A stretch of DNA of 49,730 bases, from NCBI GenBank assembly GCA_016789785.1, contig JAEUQE010000009.1:32320-82049 (forward strand), written 5' to 3'. Below, in pieces: positions 1 to 8,500 of this stretch; positions within the stretch are counted from its first letter, which is position 1, and the number at the start of each line of letters is the position of its first letter. The notes beneath the pieces were generated by a model. The model saw only the letters and a program-made list of their open reading frames with translations. It made no database searches and had not been told where the DNA came from. A program made the position numbers and the translations under genes. This DNA comes from Bryobacterales bacterium (lineage in GTDB: Bacteria; Acidobacteriota; Terriglobia; Bryobacterales; Bryobacteraceae).

Positions 1-707
1 ACGTAGTCGCCGGCAAAGCCCCAGTCGCGCCGCGAATCGAGATTCCCCAAATACAGCTTGTCCTGCAACCCGAGCTTGATGCGGGCCAGTCCGCGCGTGA
101 TCTTGCGCGTGACGAAAGTCTCGCCCCGCCGCTCGGATTCATGATTGAACAGAATGCCGTTGCAGAGGTACATCCCGTAGGCTTCCCGGTAGTTGATCGT
201 GTACCAGTGCGCCGCGACCTTGCTGACAGCGTAGGGACTGCGAGGATAGAACGGAGTGGCCTCGTTCTGCGGAGGGTTGGCCGCGCCAAACATCTCCGAG
301 GAACCAGCCTGATAGAAACGCACCTGCCTGCCGGTTTGATCGATGTGATCGCGCAGGCATTCGAGCAGCCGGAGCGTGCCGGTTGCCACGACGTCGGCGG
401 TGTACTCGGACTGATCGAAGCTCACGCGAACATGCGACTGCGCGGCGAGATTGTAGACCTCATCGGGCTGTACCCGTTCGAGCAGGCGGCGCAGTGCACT
501 GGAGTCGGTGACATCGCCATAGTGCAGAAAGAAATTGACTTCGCCCTCGTGTGGATCGGCGTAGATCGCATTCAGGCGGTCCGTGTTGAATGTCGAGGCG
601 CGGCGGACAATGCCATGTACCTCATAGTCCTTCGCAAGGAGGAATTCGGAGAGGAACGAGCCGTCCTGCCCGGTGATTCCCGTGATCAAAGCCTTCTTCC
701 GCGTCAA
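1..707 (-). CDS. gmd: GDP-mannose 4,6-dehydratase, 3' part outside window
   Basis: The enzyme converts GDP-D-mannose to GDP-4-keto-6-deoxymannose, the first step to GDP-L-fucose, in the cytoplasm. The visible N-terminal 235 residues carry the Rossmann start ([14 protein letters not shown]), the RRAST segment typical of Gmd, the catalytic SSEMFG stretch and the YxxxK pair in SPYAVSK, followed by the [11 protein letters not shown] block that runs off the window. I chose TTG at 707 because GGAGG sits about 7 bases upstream (715-719) and no better start is in frame. It fits with the GT11 fucosyltransferase at 19995-20867; a GMER/fcl gene is expected just outside the left edge. Family assignment is firm; the C-terminus is not seen. 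Confidence 0.95.
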   Translation of the reverse strand, partial: MTRKKALITGITGQDGSFLSEFLLAKDYEVHGIVRRASTFNTDRLNAIYADPHEGEVNFFLHYGDVTDSSALRRLLERVQPDEVYNLAAQSHVRVSFDQSEYTADVVATGTLRLLECLRDHIDQTGRQVRFYQAGSSEMFGAANPPQNEATPFYPRSPYAVSKVAAHWYTINYREAYGMYLCNGILFNHESERRGETFVTRKITRGLARIKLGLQDKLYLGNLDSRRDWGFAGDY

Positions 708-912
708 TCGAAGCCTCCGCTCAAATAGTAGGGTTAGTTGGGATTATAGCGTGTGGGGACGGTCCGCGCCCGCTACCTTCGTACCGATCTCTTTTGGTAC
801 GAACCGGCCAGCCGGCAGGGTGCGCCGCCGGCTGGAAAAACCATCCGTACAAATTTTCGCCCCCTCCGTTGAGCGTGCATCGTATTGAAAAACATATGGT
901 TAATCGAAGGTC

Positions 913-932
913 CTAGTACTTTATCGATGGCC
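913..932 (+). promoter_or_regulatory. CTAGTAC motif upstream of PEP-CTERM gene
   Basis: CTAGTAC at 913-919, 80 bases before the chosen TTG of the PEP-CTERM gene. The same heptamer, in the orientation of the downstream gene, is found before the exosortase (34186), the NusG-like gene (39973, minus) and the secreted protein at 49615. A regulatory role is inferred only from this recurrence; a heptamer of this composition is expected a few times by chance in 50 kb. Confidence 0.3.
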
Positions 933-998
933 GTGGGTCTTCCCTGTAATCGATTTTTAAACTACACTTTAGGCAGTAGAGATTATCGGGAAATCACC

Positions 999-1763
999 TT
1001 GAATCAGAAGTTGTATCTGCTGAGTTTCGCCACGGTTTTATCGTTTAGCGCTACGGTGGCCCAAGCCGGCCCGGTCTACGTAAGACGCGCGGCAACGTTT
1101 TTCCCAGCCGGACAGGTGGTCATGTCGGGAGTGGTGGATGGCTCCCGGTCGATCACCACGCGAAGCGGAATCTTTCAGTTCGAATCGAGCACCACGGGCA
1201 ACGAGCCGTGGAGCCCGTTCTATGGCATCTGTTCCGATGCCACCGAGTACTTGTTCACCGCACCCGGAACGCCTCACATCATCGAGAGCATCACCAACTA
1301 CACCAGCATTCCCAATGCGCCGAACGCTTATGCTCCGCCGCTCAGCGATCTCAACGTGCAAACGCGGCTGCGCAAGCTGTATACGGTGGCTTTTGCCGAC
1401 GCTCTCACCGACTCTGTGAAGTCGGCGGCGTTTCAGTGGGCGGCCTGGAATATCGTGCGTGATCCGGATAGCAGCCTGTCGCAGAATCAGGGTTCCGTCT
1501 ATGTGACCAACGGTGGCAGTGGCACACCTCAGCAAGTCGTGTCACAGGCAAACACCTATCTGAGCCAGATCACCGCCAACACGGCCATGGCGAACCTGAA
1601 CGTCTGGACACCAGTTGTGTGGAGTGCGCAGAATCAGCGCTGGGAGCGCACCAGCGGCCAGGAACTGCTTGTCCTGACGCATTCCCCCGAACCGGGCTTC
1701 TATGCCGTGCTCGGAATTGCCCTGGCAGCGTTATTCGTCTACCGCCGCCGTCAAACAGCTTAG
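999..1763 (+). CDS. PEP-CTERM sorting domain protein
   Basis: A secreted protein of about 254 residues. With TTG at 999 it begins with a signal peptide (LNQKLYLLSF...TVAQA) and ends with a textbook PEP-CTERM tripartite tail at residues 230-254: PEP, a hydrophobic helix (FYAVLGIALAALFVY) and the basic cluster RRRQ. PEP-CTERM tails are cut by exosortases, and one is encoded at 34258-35127. The middle part has no motif I recognise, though it keeps a single Cys (YGICSD) and a Trp-rich stretch (FQWAAWNIV). An upstream TTG at 885 is in frame but would put 38 residues before the signal peptide, so 999 is preferred despite a weak RBS. Likely function: EPS-associated surface protein; exact role unknown. 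Confidence 0.85.
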   Translation: MNQKLYLLSFATVLSFSATVAQAGPVYVRRAATFFPAGQVVMSGVVDGSRSITTRSGIFQFESSTTGNEPWSPFYGICSDATEYLFTAPGTPHIIESITNYTSIPNAPNAYAPPLSDLNVQTRLRKLYTVAFADALTDSVKSAAFQWAAWNIVRDPDSSLSQNQGSVYVTNGGSGTPQQVVSQANTYLSQITANTAMANLNVWTPVVWSAQNQRWERTSGQELLVLTHSPEPGFYAVLGIALAALFVYRRRQTA

Positions 1764-1819
1764 GGCCCCGCAAGATGCACCAACGGATTTAAGGCGGCGT
1801 GCAAAGCCGTCGCGTTGAC

Positions 1820-1942
1820 CGCCCCCCGTCACCGATACCACAGGTGCAGTTGGATTCACAGTGACCGTGGCTCCCGCCAGCTTCGTCCCATCCGCCAATG
1901 ACGTCGTCATAAGGCTTACCGTCTGTGCCGCGCTGACACGTC
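1820..1942 (-). pseudogene. stray fragment of an Ig-like (Big) repeat
   Basis: On the minus strand this stretch translates to SAAQTVSLMTTSLADGTK then AGATVTVNPTAPVVSVT, nearly the same as the end of the Ig-like repeats in the giant protein at 5517-10295 (SAQTVTVRATSVADGTK, AGATVTVNPPAPVVSVT). It has no proper start and no complete Ig domain, and runs into unrelated sequence on both sides. It is best read as a leftover piece of a related repeat gene. It lies directly before the tyrosine recombinase, so local rearrangement is a plausible origin. The rest of 1764-2092 shows no gene. Confidence 0.65.
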
Positions 1943-2092
1943 GCCGGCGCTCCACTTCAGTCTGCCGCCCCAGTCCTGCAAGCCGGCTTGCAGAGCCTCC
2001 TCGATCGCCCGCCCTTCAAAAGACCCCAACAAGGTTCCAGGAACGGCGCGCAAGTCCGGCTCGGAGGCGGTTTGGCATTATCATACTTGCAT

Positions 2093-3103
2093 ATGCCTGC
2101 CGCTCAGGACCTCATCTTCACCGCGCCCTTGGATTCCGCAGTGCCGTCCGTAACACCCGCCTCAAGCCCGGCGCGATTGTTCCTGACTACGGAGACCGGA
2201 ACGCGCCGTTTCTGGGAATTCTTCACCGTCCACATTCGCAACCCGCACACTCGCCGCGCATATTTCCATGCCGCCAGCTTGTTCTCAGACTGGTGCATCG
2301 GCCGCCAACTGGCGCTTGCCGCGGTGGAACCGGTCCATGTTGCCGCTTATATCGAGTCTCTCACTGCAAGCCACTCCAAACCCACCGTGAAGCAGCACCT
2401 GGCCGCGATCCGGATGCTCTTTGACTGGCTGGTGGTGGGCCAGATCCTGCCTCGCAACCCGGCCCACGCCGTCCGCGGTCCCCGCTATTCGGTGAAGCAG
2501 GGCAAAACACCGGTGCTCTCGGCCGGGGAGATGCGCCTGCTGCTGGATTCCATTCCAATCCGCGGCCAGGATGGCGAACCGCTGCTGATCGGCCTCCGGG
2601 ATCGCGCGCTCATTGCGCTGATGGGCTACACCTTTGCCCGGGTCGGGCCGGTGATGCAGATGAAAGTTTCAGACTATTACGTCCAAAAGCGCCGCGGCTG
2701 GGTGCGTCTGCAGGAGAAGGGAGGCAAGATCAACGACCTTCCCTGTCATCACAATCTTGAGCAGTATTTGGAAGAATGGCTGTCCGAATCGGGACTCTCG
2801 CGCCTGCCGCACGCCCCGCTGTTTCCAGCAATGCGCCAAGGAAAGCTCTCCTCACACCAGCGGCATCTCTCGCAGGGAAACATCTACTTCATGATCCAGC
2901 GCAGAGCCAGGCAGGCGGGCATTCAGACCCGGATTGGCTGCCATTCTTTCCGGGCGACCGGCATCACCACTTATCTTCAGAATGGTGGCAAGCTCGAAGT
3001 GGCGCAGCGGATGGCGGGTCATGAGTCGGCGCGCACCACAGGCCTTTATGACCGCCGTAACGATTCGGTGGCGCTCGATGAAGTGGAACGTGTCGTGTAC
3101 TGA
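2093..3103 (+). CDS. tyrosine recombinase / phage-type integrase
   Basis: A 336-residue site-specific recombinase. Residues 30-125 look like the SAM-like core-binding domain (HIRNPHTRRAYFHA, SLFSDWC); the catalytic domain follows with the first Arg in GYTFARVG, the Lys in EKGGKIND, the HxxR box in CHSFRATG, the second His in MAGHES and the nucleophile Tyr in TGLYDRR. All catalytic positions are present, so it may be active. Start ATG 2093 is chosen; earlier in-frame sequence back to 1988 looks non-coding. It resembles XerD/integron-like solitary integrases rather than a specific phage integrase. Flanked by decayed DNA on both sides (Ig fragment before, broken copies of its own 3' end after), which marks this as a rearranged spot. 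No att sites could be recognised. Confidence 0.9.
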   Translation: MPAAQDLIFTAPLDSAVPSVTPASSPARLFLTTETGTRRFWEFFTVHIRNPHTRRAYFHAASLFSDWCIGRQLALAAVEPVHVAAYIESLTASHSKPTVKQHLAAIRMLFDWLVVGQILPRNPAHAVRGPRYSVKQGKTPVLSAGEMRLLLDSIPIRGQDGEPLLIGLRDRALIALMGYTFARVGPVMQMKVSDYYVQKRRGWVRLQEKGGKINDLPCHHNLEQYLEEWLSESGLSRLPHAPLFPAMRQGKLSSHQRHLSQGNIYFMIQRRARQAGIQTRIGCHSFRATGITTYLQNGGKLEVAQRMAGHESARTTGLYDRRNDSVALDEVERVVY

Positions 3104-3438
3104 TATGCGGTGTACGCGGCGCCAACCTCAGGCACGCAAGTCTCCGCGCACCGCCCACTTCGTGGAAGAACCACCCCGGTGCCATTCCTGGCGGAAGGTG
3201 GCATCACCACCTGTCTTCAGAACGCGGCAAGCTTGAGGCGTCGTCGCGCACTTGCCTTTTGTGATCCGCTGCATCGTGACCGCTTTCGGGACCCGCGCCC
3301 GCAAGCCACCTTGCTCGGCTGTCGCAACTGCCCGCACACCAACCGTCACTTCGCGGAAGAACCACCTGTTCCGCCCACCCGCATGGGCTGCCCAATCCAG
3401 TTGCCGCGACAAGGCTGCCGTGCTGCTTACCATGGAGC
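3104..3438 (+). repeat. decayed partial copies of the recombinase 3' end plus spacer
   Basis: GGCATCACCAC followed by a CTTCAGAA block at about 3203-3245 repeats the recombinase sequence at about 2960-3000 with small deletions, and the next bases to about 3275 resemble its HES...LYDRR region. The sequence CACTTCGTGGAAGAACCACC at 3161-3180 recurs as CACTTCGCGGAAGAACCACC at 3346-3365. So a unit of recombinase 3' end plus downstream spacer has been copied in tandem and is now degraded. No intact gene is visible here. Confidence 0.6.
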
Positions 3439-4224
3439 CTACCGGGGACCACGTTTCCGGTTCTGTTGCCGCTGCCGGTAGGCGGCAGCTACTGCCGCTG
3501 ACTCCGGAGCGGTCAGCATCAACGGGTCGCAGGTGGCGCTGCCGTTGAGGCACTTTTCGTAGTTTCGCTTGCGTGCGGCGGCCGCGGCAACCGTCGCTTC
3601 CGTAGCGCTCAACAGCAGAGGATCGCAGTTGGCATTGCCACTCAGGCAACGGTCGGAGTTGCGGTTTTTGTGGCTTGCCCGCACACGTTCCATCTCCGGT
3701 TGGGTCAGGTCCAATGGATTGCAGGAAGAAAGCCCCTGCTCGCAGTTCTCGAAGTTGGTTCGCTTGCGTGCCTGCTGGATTCGCTGCAGGTCGGCCGGTG
3801 GGAGCTTCATGGGGTCGCATCTGGCGGATCCGCCCAGACAATAATTCAGGTTGCGTTCCGCGGATGCTTTCTCGACCGCGCTGAGATCCTGGGCGCTCAG
3901 CATCATCGGATCACAACGCGAGGAAGCTTCCATGCAGAAATCACGGTTGCGCTGGCGCTGGCGATCGCGTACCAGAGCGGTTTCCTCTTTGGTGAGCTGT
4001 ACAGGGTCACAACTGGCCGAACTGGCCAGACAGCGCTCCAGATTCCGCTTCTTGGCTGCCTGCGACACCTGGGCCAGTTCGGCGGGAGTCAGTTGCGAGA
4101 GGTCGCAACGGGGGATGCCGTTCAGGCAGAAATTCAGGTTTTCGCGAGCGGCCGCCTCGGCGGGAGGCTGTGATCGCAGAGGGAGCGCCTGGAAAGCAAG
4201 CAATATCAAGACAAGCGATTTCAT
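3439..4224 (-). CDS. secreted protein of seven exact 32-residue C-x6-C repeats
   Basis: A 261-residue protein I cannot assign to a named family. Residues 1-19 form a signal peptide (MKSLVLILLAFQALPLRS). Residues 29-252 are seven back-to-back repeats, each exactly 32 residues, with Cys at repeat positions 5 and 12 and a consensus N-x3-C-L-x-G-x3-C-D-P-x2-L-[TS]-x2-E...R. Only repeat 5 has CNP for CDP and only repeat 1 has CDL. The second half of each repeat is Ala/Gln/Arg/Glu-rich and looks helical. The tail is QQNRKRGPR. One disulfide per repeat in the periplasm or outside the cell is likely. The start ATG overlaps the stop of the GT4 gene upstream by four bases (ATGA), so the two are co-translated. 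Function unknown; a solenoid for glycan or protein binding is only a guess. Confidence 0.85.
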   Translation of the reverse strand: MKSLVLILLAFQALPLRSQPPAEAAARENLNFCLNGIPRCDLSQLTPAELAQVSQAAKKRNLERCLASSASCDPVQLTKEETALVRDRQRQRNRDFCMEASSRCDPMMLSAQDLSAVEKASAERNLNYCLGGSARCDPMKLPPADLQRIQQARKRTNFENCEQGLSSCNPLDLTQPEMERVRASHKNRNSDRCLSGNANCDPLLLSATEATVAAAAARKRNYEKCLNGSATCDPLMLTAPESAAVAAAYRQRQQNRKRGPR

Positions 4225-5414
4225 TCGAGCAGATCCACCAGTCGCGCCACACCGACGCGCTTCTCATATCTTCGGCGAAACAGTTCCAGCGCGCGAGTCC
4301 CCGCCTCCACGATTTCGCCGGGCGCCTCAGCCAGATGCTTCAGGATTCGCATCGCCGCTTCGGCGTCGCCATTGGCAACGTGCCATCCGCAGCCAGATTC
4401 GCGGATCAGCCGGGCAGGGGTTGCGTTGGCTGGTCCAATGAACAGAACAGGCCGGCCGGCCGCCAGCAGCGCGTAAATTTTACTTGGTACCACGACGCCG
4501 GAGCAGTCCGGGTGCAGGGTGACCAGCCCGATGTGGGCGGAGGCGAGACGCGCGGTGAACTCCTGCTCGCTCAGAAACCCTTCAAAACGCACGTTCGGGA
4601 GATTGCCGCAGGTCAGTTTCTCTTCGAGTTGCGCCTTTCTTTTGCCACCACCCGCGATGATGAACTCGATGGCAGGGAAATTGCTCAATCCCGATATAGT
4701 TTGACCAATTGTCTCGATCTCATGAGCCATTCCCATGTTTCCGGAGTAGAGCACTCGCACTGTGCGACTCGGGCTGGGTATAGCCGATGCTTGAATGCGC
4801 GAGCCATCCGCCCAGTTTTCCGCCACATGCAACCGGCCGGGTGCGACGCGGTGTTGCAGCCGCTGGCTCATACACTCACCCAGAGTGATGATTCCATCGG
4901 CGCGCCTCCGGGGCCAGTCCATGAGCGCCAGAATGAAGCGGGCAACCGCTGATTGCGGGTTCAGGGAACCAACCGCGGTGGCCACGTCGGGGTAGAGGTC
5001 CATTTCCCAGATCCAGAAACGGGCGCCACGCCATTTTTGCAGAAGCCCAGCCAAGGCCAGCGCGGGAGGTGTGGTCATGGCCAGGGCGAGATCGTAGCGG
5101 GGAAGCGTCAGGCACTTCCAGGCTGCCAGCAGGAGAAAACTGGTCCAGGAGAGCAGGCGTCCCAGGCGCGACCGGGAGAAGGGCAGGGTTGGGGTGGGGT
5201 GGAGCGTGACGGCCAGCCCTGTGCGCGCCTGTTCTTTGCTAGCCGGCCCTGTGCGAGCCGGTCCATCGCCGCCCCGGACTTCATAGCCGCTTTTCGAGCA
5301 AACCACATCCACGCGATGGCCGCGGCGGATCAGTTCCTCGGCGAGGTCGGCAAGCAACAATCCCGTGGGGGCCGGATCGGGCCAGAAGAACTGATTAATC
5401 AAAAGGATACGCAT
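4221..5414 (-). CDS. glycosyltransferase family 4 (WcaI/WbuB-like)
   Basis: A 397-residue GT-B glycosyltransferase that would transfer a sugar from a nucleotide-sugar to the growing EPS unit at the inner face of the membrane. The N-terminal domain begins MRILLINQFFWPDPAPTG, typical of the WcaI/WbuB group, followed by a hydrophobic stretch (LLSWTSFLLLAA). The C-terminal domain holds the LYSGNMG and FIIAGGGK strands and the nucleotide-binding region around CSGVVVPSKIYALLAAGRPV. A short insert near residues 48-67 (GGDGPARTGPASKEQARTG) has an internal repeat. It is first in a two-gene operon with the 32-residue repeat protein, head-to-head with the giant surface protein. Sugar specificity cannot be told. 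Confidence 0.9.
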   Translation of the reverse strand: MRILLINQFFWPDPAPTGLLLADLAEELIRRGHRVDVVCSKSGYEVRGGDGPARTGPASKEQARTGLAVTLHPTPTLPFSRSRLGRLLSWTSFLLLAAWKCLTLPRYDLALAMTTPPALALAGLLQKWRGARFWIWEMDLYPDVATAVGSLNPQSAVARFILALMDWPRRRADGIITLGECMSQRLQHRVAPGRLHVAENWADGSRIQASAIPSPSRTVRVLYSGNMGMAHEIETIGQTISGLSNFPAIEFIIAGGGKRKAQLEEKLTCGNLPNVRFEGFLSEQEFTARLASAHIGLVTLHPDCSGVVVPSKIYALLAAGRPVLFIGPANATPARLIRESGCGWHVANGDAEAAMRILKHLAEAPGEIVEAGTRALELFRRRYEKRVGVARLVDLLE

Positions 5415-5516
5415 GGGGGGCTAGCCCTCAAGGGGAGTGTTTCACCCAGGACTAAGAAGGCTACTCGAACGGCCGAATTCCCTAGGCATTATCCCTCGGG
5501 GCAATTACGAAATTCT

Positions 5517-8500
5517 ATGGGTGCCCAGTACCCTGAACAGCTCCGATCTATGGGTATCGGCGTATTTTTTATGTTACTACAACACTTCCGCCCCCTCCCC
5601 GGGCAATTGTCACCGTCTATCTCTGGTACTTTCCTTCCCAGAGTCCTAGTTGTCATTCTGCTGAGTTTACTGGTGAGTAATTTTGGGCTCGCGGCAACGA
5701 CGAATGCCGCGCCGTGCACTGTCACGGTTTCACCCGCGCATGTATCGGCGGGAGCGAGCGGGATTCCCGCGACGAGCATTGCGGTAACGGGACCTGCTTC
5801 GTGCGCCTGGACCGCGCGCAGCAACCGAAGCTGGATCCAGGTGCAGACGGCGGAAGGTGGAACACCCGGGGCGCTGCGCTTTGCCGTGCAGGCGAATCCC
5901 GGTACGATGCCGCGGGTCGGTGTCGTGGAGGTTGGGCAATCCGTGGTGCAGGTGATTCAGAGCGGCACTACAGCGGCGACTGCCTTCTCCGACGTGCCGG
6001 CCAGCCATCTGTTCAGCGATTACATTGCGCTGATGCCGCTCTATGCGGTGAGCAATGGATGCGAGGGCACGCGCTACTGCTCGGAGGCGTGGACGACGCG
6101 CGCCGACATGGCGCAGCTCATCATACGGTCGCTGCTGGGCGAAAGCTTCAGCTATGCGCCGCAGCCCTACTTTCAGGACGTGCCGTCGACGCACCCGCAG
6201 TTCAAATACATCCAGAAGATGAAAGAGCTGCAGATCACGGATGGGTGTTCGACGGTTCCGAACTATTGTCCGTCGGGGCTGATCACGCGCGGGCAGATGT
6301 CGGTGTTCATCGTCAGGGCGGCGATGGGGAACACATTCACGACGTCAGCGCAGCGGTACTTCGACGACGTGCCGGAGGGGCACATCTTCTTCCGCTTCAT
6401 TCAACGCATGCGGGAGATGGGGATCACGGGCGGCTGCACCGAGACGGCGTATTGCGTCAACAGCCTCGTGAGCAACGGGCAGATGGCGGCGTTTTTGGCG
6501 CGTGGCAAGGCGTTGATCGGAGTGTCGGTGACGCCGGCGTCGGCGGCGTTGCAGGCCGGGCAGACGGTGCAGTTGAATGCGGCGGTTTCAGGCACGGCGA
6601 ACAAGGAAGTGGTGTGGTCGCTCAATCCGCAGATTGGGTCGATTTCCGCTACTGGGCTGTATCAGGCGCCGGCGGTGACTTATGTCGCGCAGACGGTGGA
6701 AGTAACTGCGCGGAGTAAGATGGATCCTTTCAATCCGGCGACGGTTTCGTTGCGAATCAACCCGCCAGTGCAAAGCCAGCCGCCGGTGACCTCGGTTTCC
6801 GTGTCGGTGACTCCGGTGTCGGCTTCGGTGATCGCGGGAGAAACGAAGCAGTTCACGGCGGCGGTGACGGGATCGTCGAATACGGCGGTGACCTGGCGCG
6901 TGATGCCGGCTGTTGGGACGGTGAGCGCGAGTGGTTTGTATACGGCGCCGGCCAGTGTCACAGCCGCGCAGCCGGTTACGATTATGGCGACATTGGTTGC
7001 CGATTCGAGTAAGTCGGGTGGAGTTGTACTTACAGTCAACCCGGCCCCTGTAGTGCCTGCGCCGGCACCAGCGCCTGTGGTGTCGGTGACGGTGTCGCCA
7101 ACGTCGGCGAGTGTGACGGCGGGTCAGACGCGGCAGTTTGCGGCGACAGTGACGGGGGCGTCGAATACGGCAGTGACGTGGAGTGTAATGCCAGCGCTTG
7201 GTAGCGTCAGCGCGACGGGTCTGTACACGGCGCCTGCGAACTTAGTAAGTGCACAGACGGTGACGGTGCGGGCGACGTCGGTGGCGGACGGGACGAAGTC
7301 GGCGGGAGCCACGGTGACGGTGAATCCACCTGCGCCTGTGGTGTCGGTGTCGGTGACGCCTGCGACGGCGAGTGTCGAGGCAGGCCAGACGCGGCAGTTC
7401 GCGGCGACAGTGACGGGTGCGTCGAATACGGCGGTGACGTGGAGTGTGATGCCGGCGGTGGGTAGCGTCAGCGCGGCGGGCTTGTACACGGCGCCTGCGA
7501 ACTTAGTAAGTGCACAGACGGTGACGGTGCGGGCGACGTCGGTGGCGGATGGGACGAAGTCGGCGGGAGCGTCGGTGACGGTGAATCCACCTGCGCCTGT
7601 GGTGTCGGTGACGGTGACGCCAACGACGGCGAGTGTCGAGGCAGGCCAGACGCGGCAGTTCGCGGCGACGGTGACGGGAGCGTCGAATACGGCGGTGACT
7701 TGGAGTGTGATGCCGGCGCTCGGTAGCGTCAGCGCGAGCGGTCTGTACACGGCACCGGGCAATGTGGTGAGTGCGCAGACTGTTACTGTGAAGGCGACCA
7801 GCGCGGCGGACCCGAGTAAGTCAGCGGCGGCGATGGTATCTATCACTCCGGTGCTGCCGGCGGTGTCAGTGACGGTGACACCAGGGTCGGCAACGGTGCA
7901 GGCGGGTCAGACGCAGGCCTTGACGGCTACGGTGAGCGGGGCGTCGAATACTGCGGTAACGTGGAGTTTGAGCCCGGCTGTGGGGTCGCTGGCGACGAAC
8001 GGATTGACGGCAGTGTATGCCGCACCGGGCGTCGTGAGCCAGGCACAGACCGTCGAGGTGCAAGCTACGAGCGTTGCGGATCCGTCGAAGGGGGCGAAGG
8101 TGTTACTGAGTCTGGTACCGCTGGTGACGGTGACGTTGGCGCCGACGTCGGTGACGCTAGAGCCGGGGCAGTCGCGGCAGTTCACGGCGACGGTGGCGGG
8201 GACGTCGAATACGGCGGTGACGTGGAGCGTGCAGCCGGCGGTGGGGACGATCACGAGCAGCGGTCTGTACACTGCACCGGCGACTGTGGCGGCGGACCAG
8301 ACGGTAGAGATCCGCGCGACGTCCGGGTCGACGGCGTCGAACGTGGCGGCGGTGGGGTTAAAGAAGCCGGACGCCGGGTCGACGGTGACGTTTACGACGG
8401 GCCCGAACGGGTTGCAGACGTTGATGGTCGACGGGGTCAATCGTAACTACGTGTATGGGGAAGGGCTGCTGTCGTATGTGTGGTACAAGGACGCGCAGGG

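Noticed and set aside
2073..2092. Sigma-54-like TTGGCA...TTGCAT before the recombinase
   Set aside because: The distance between GG and GC is about 15 bases, where sigma-54 promoters need 12.
4953..5516. Upstream extension of the giant protein reading frame
   Set aside because: It lies antisense to the first half of the GT4 gene at 4221-5414, has no signal peptide or domain, and the signal-anchor only begins after 5571.
7084..8380. CRISPR-like repeated DNA
   Set aside because: The repeats are long, in frame and encode Ig domains; no short repeats with unique spacers are present anywhere in the window.
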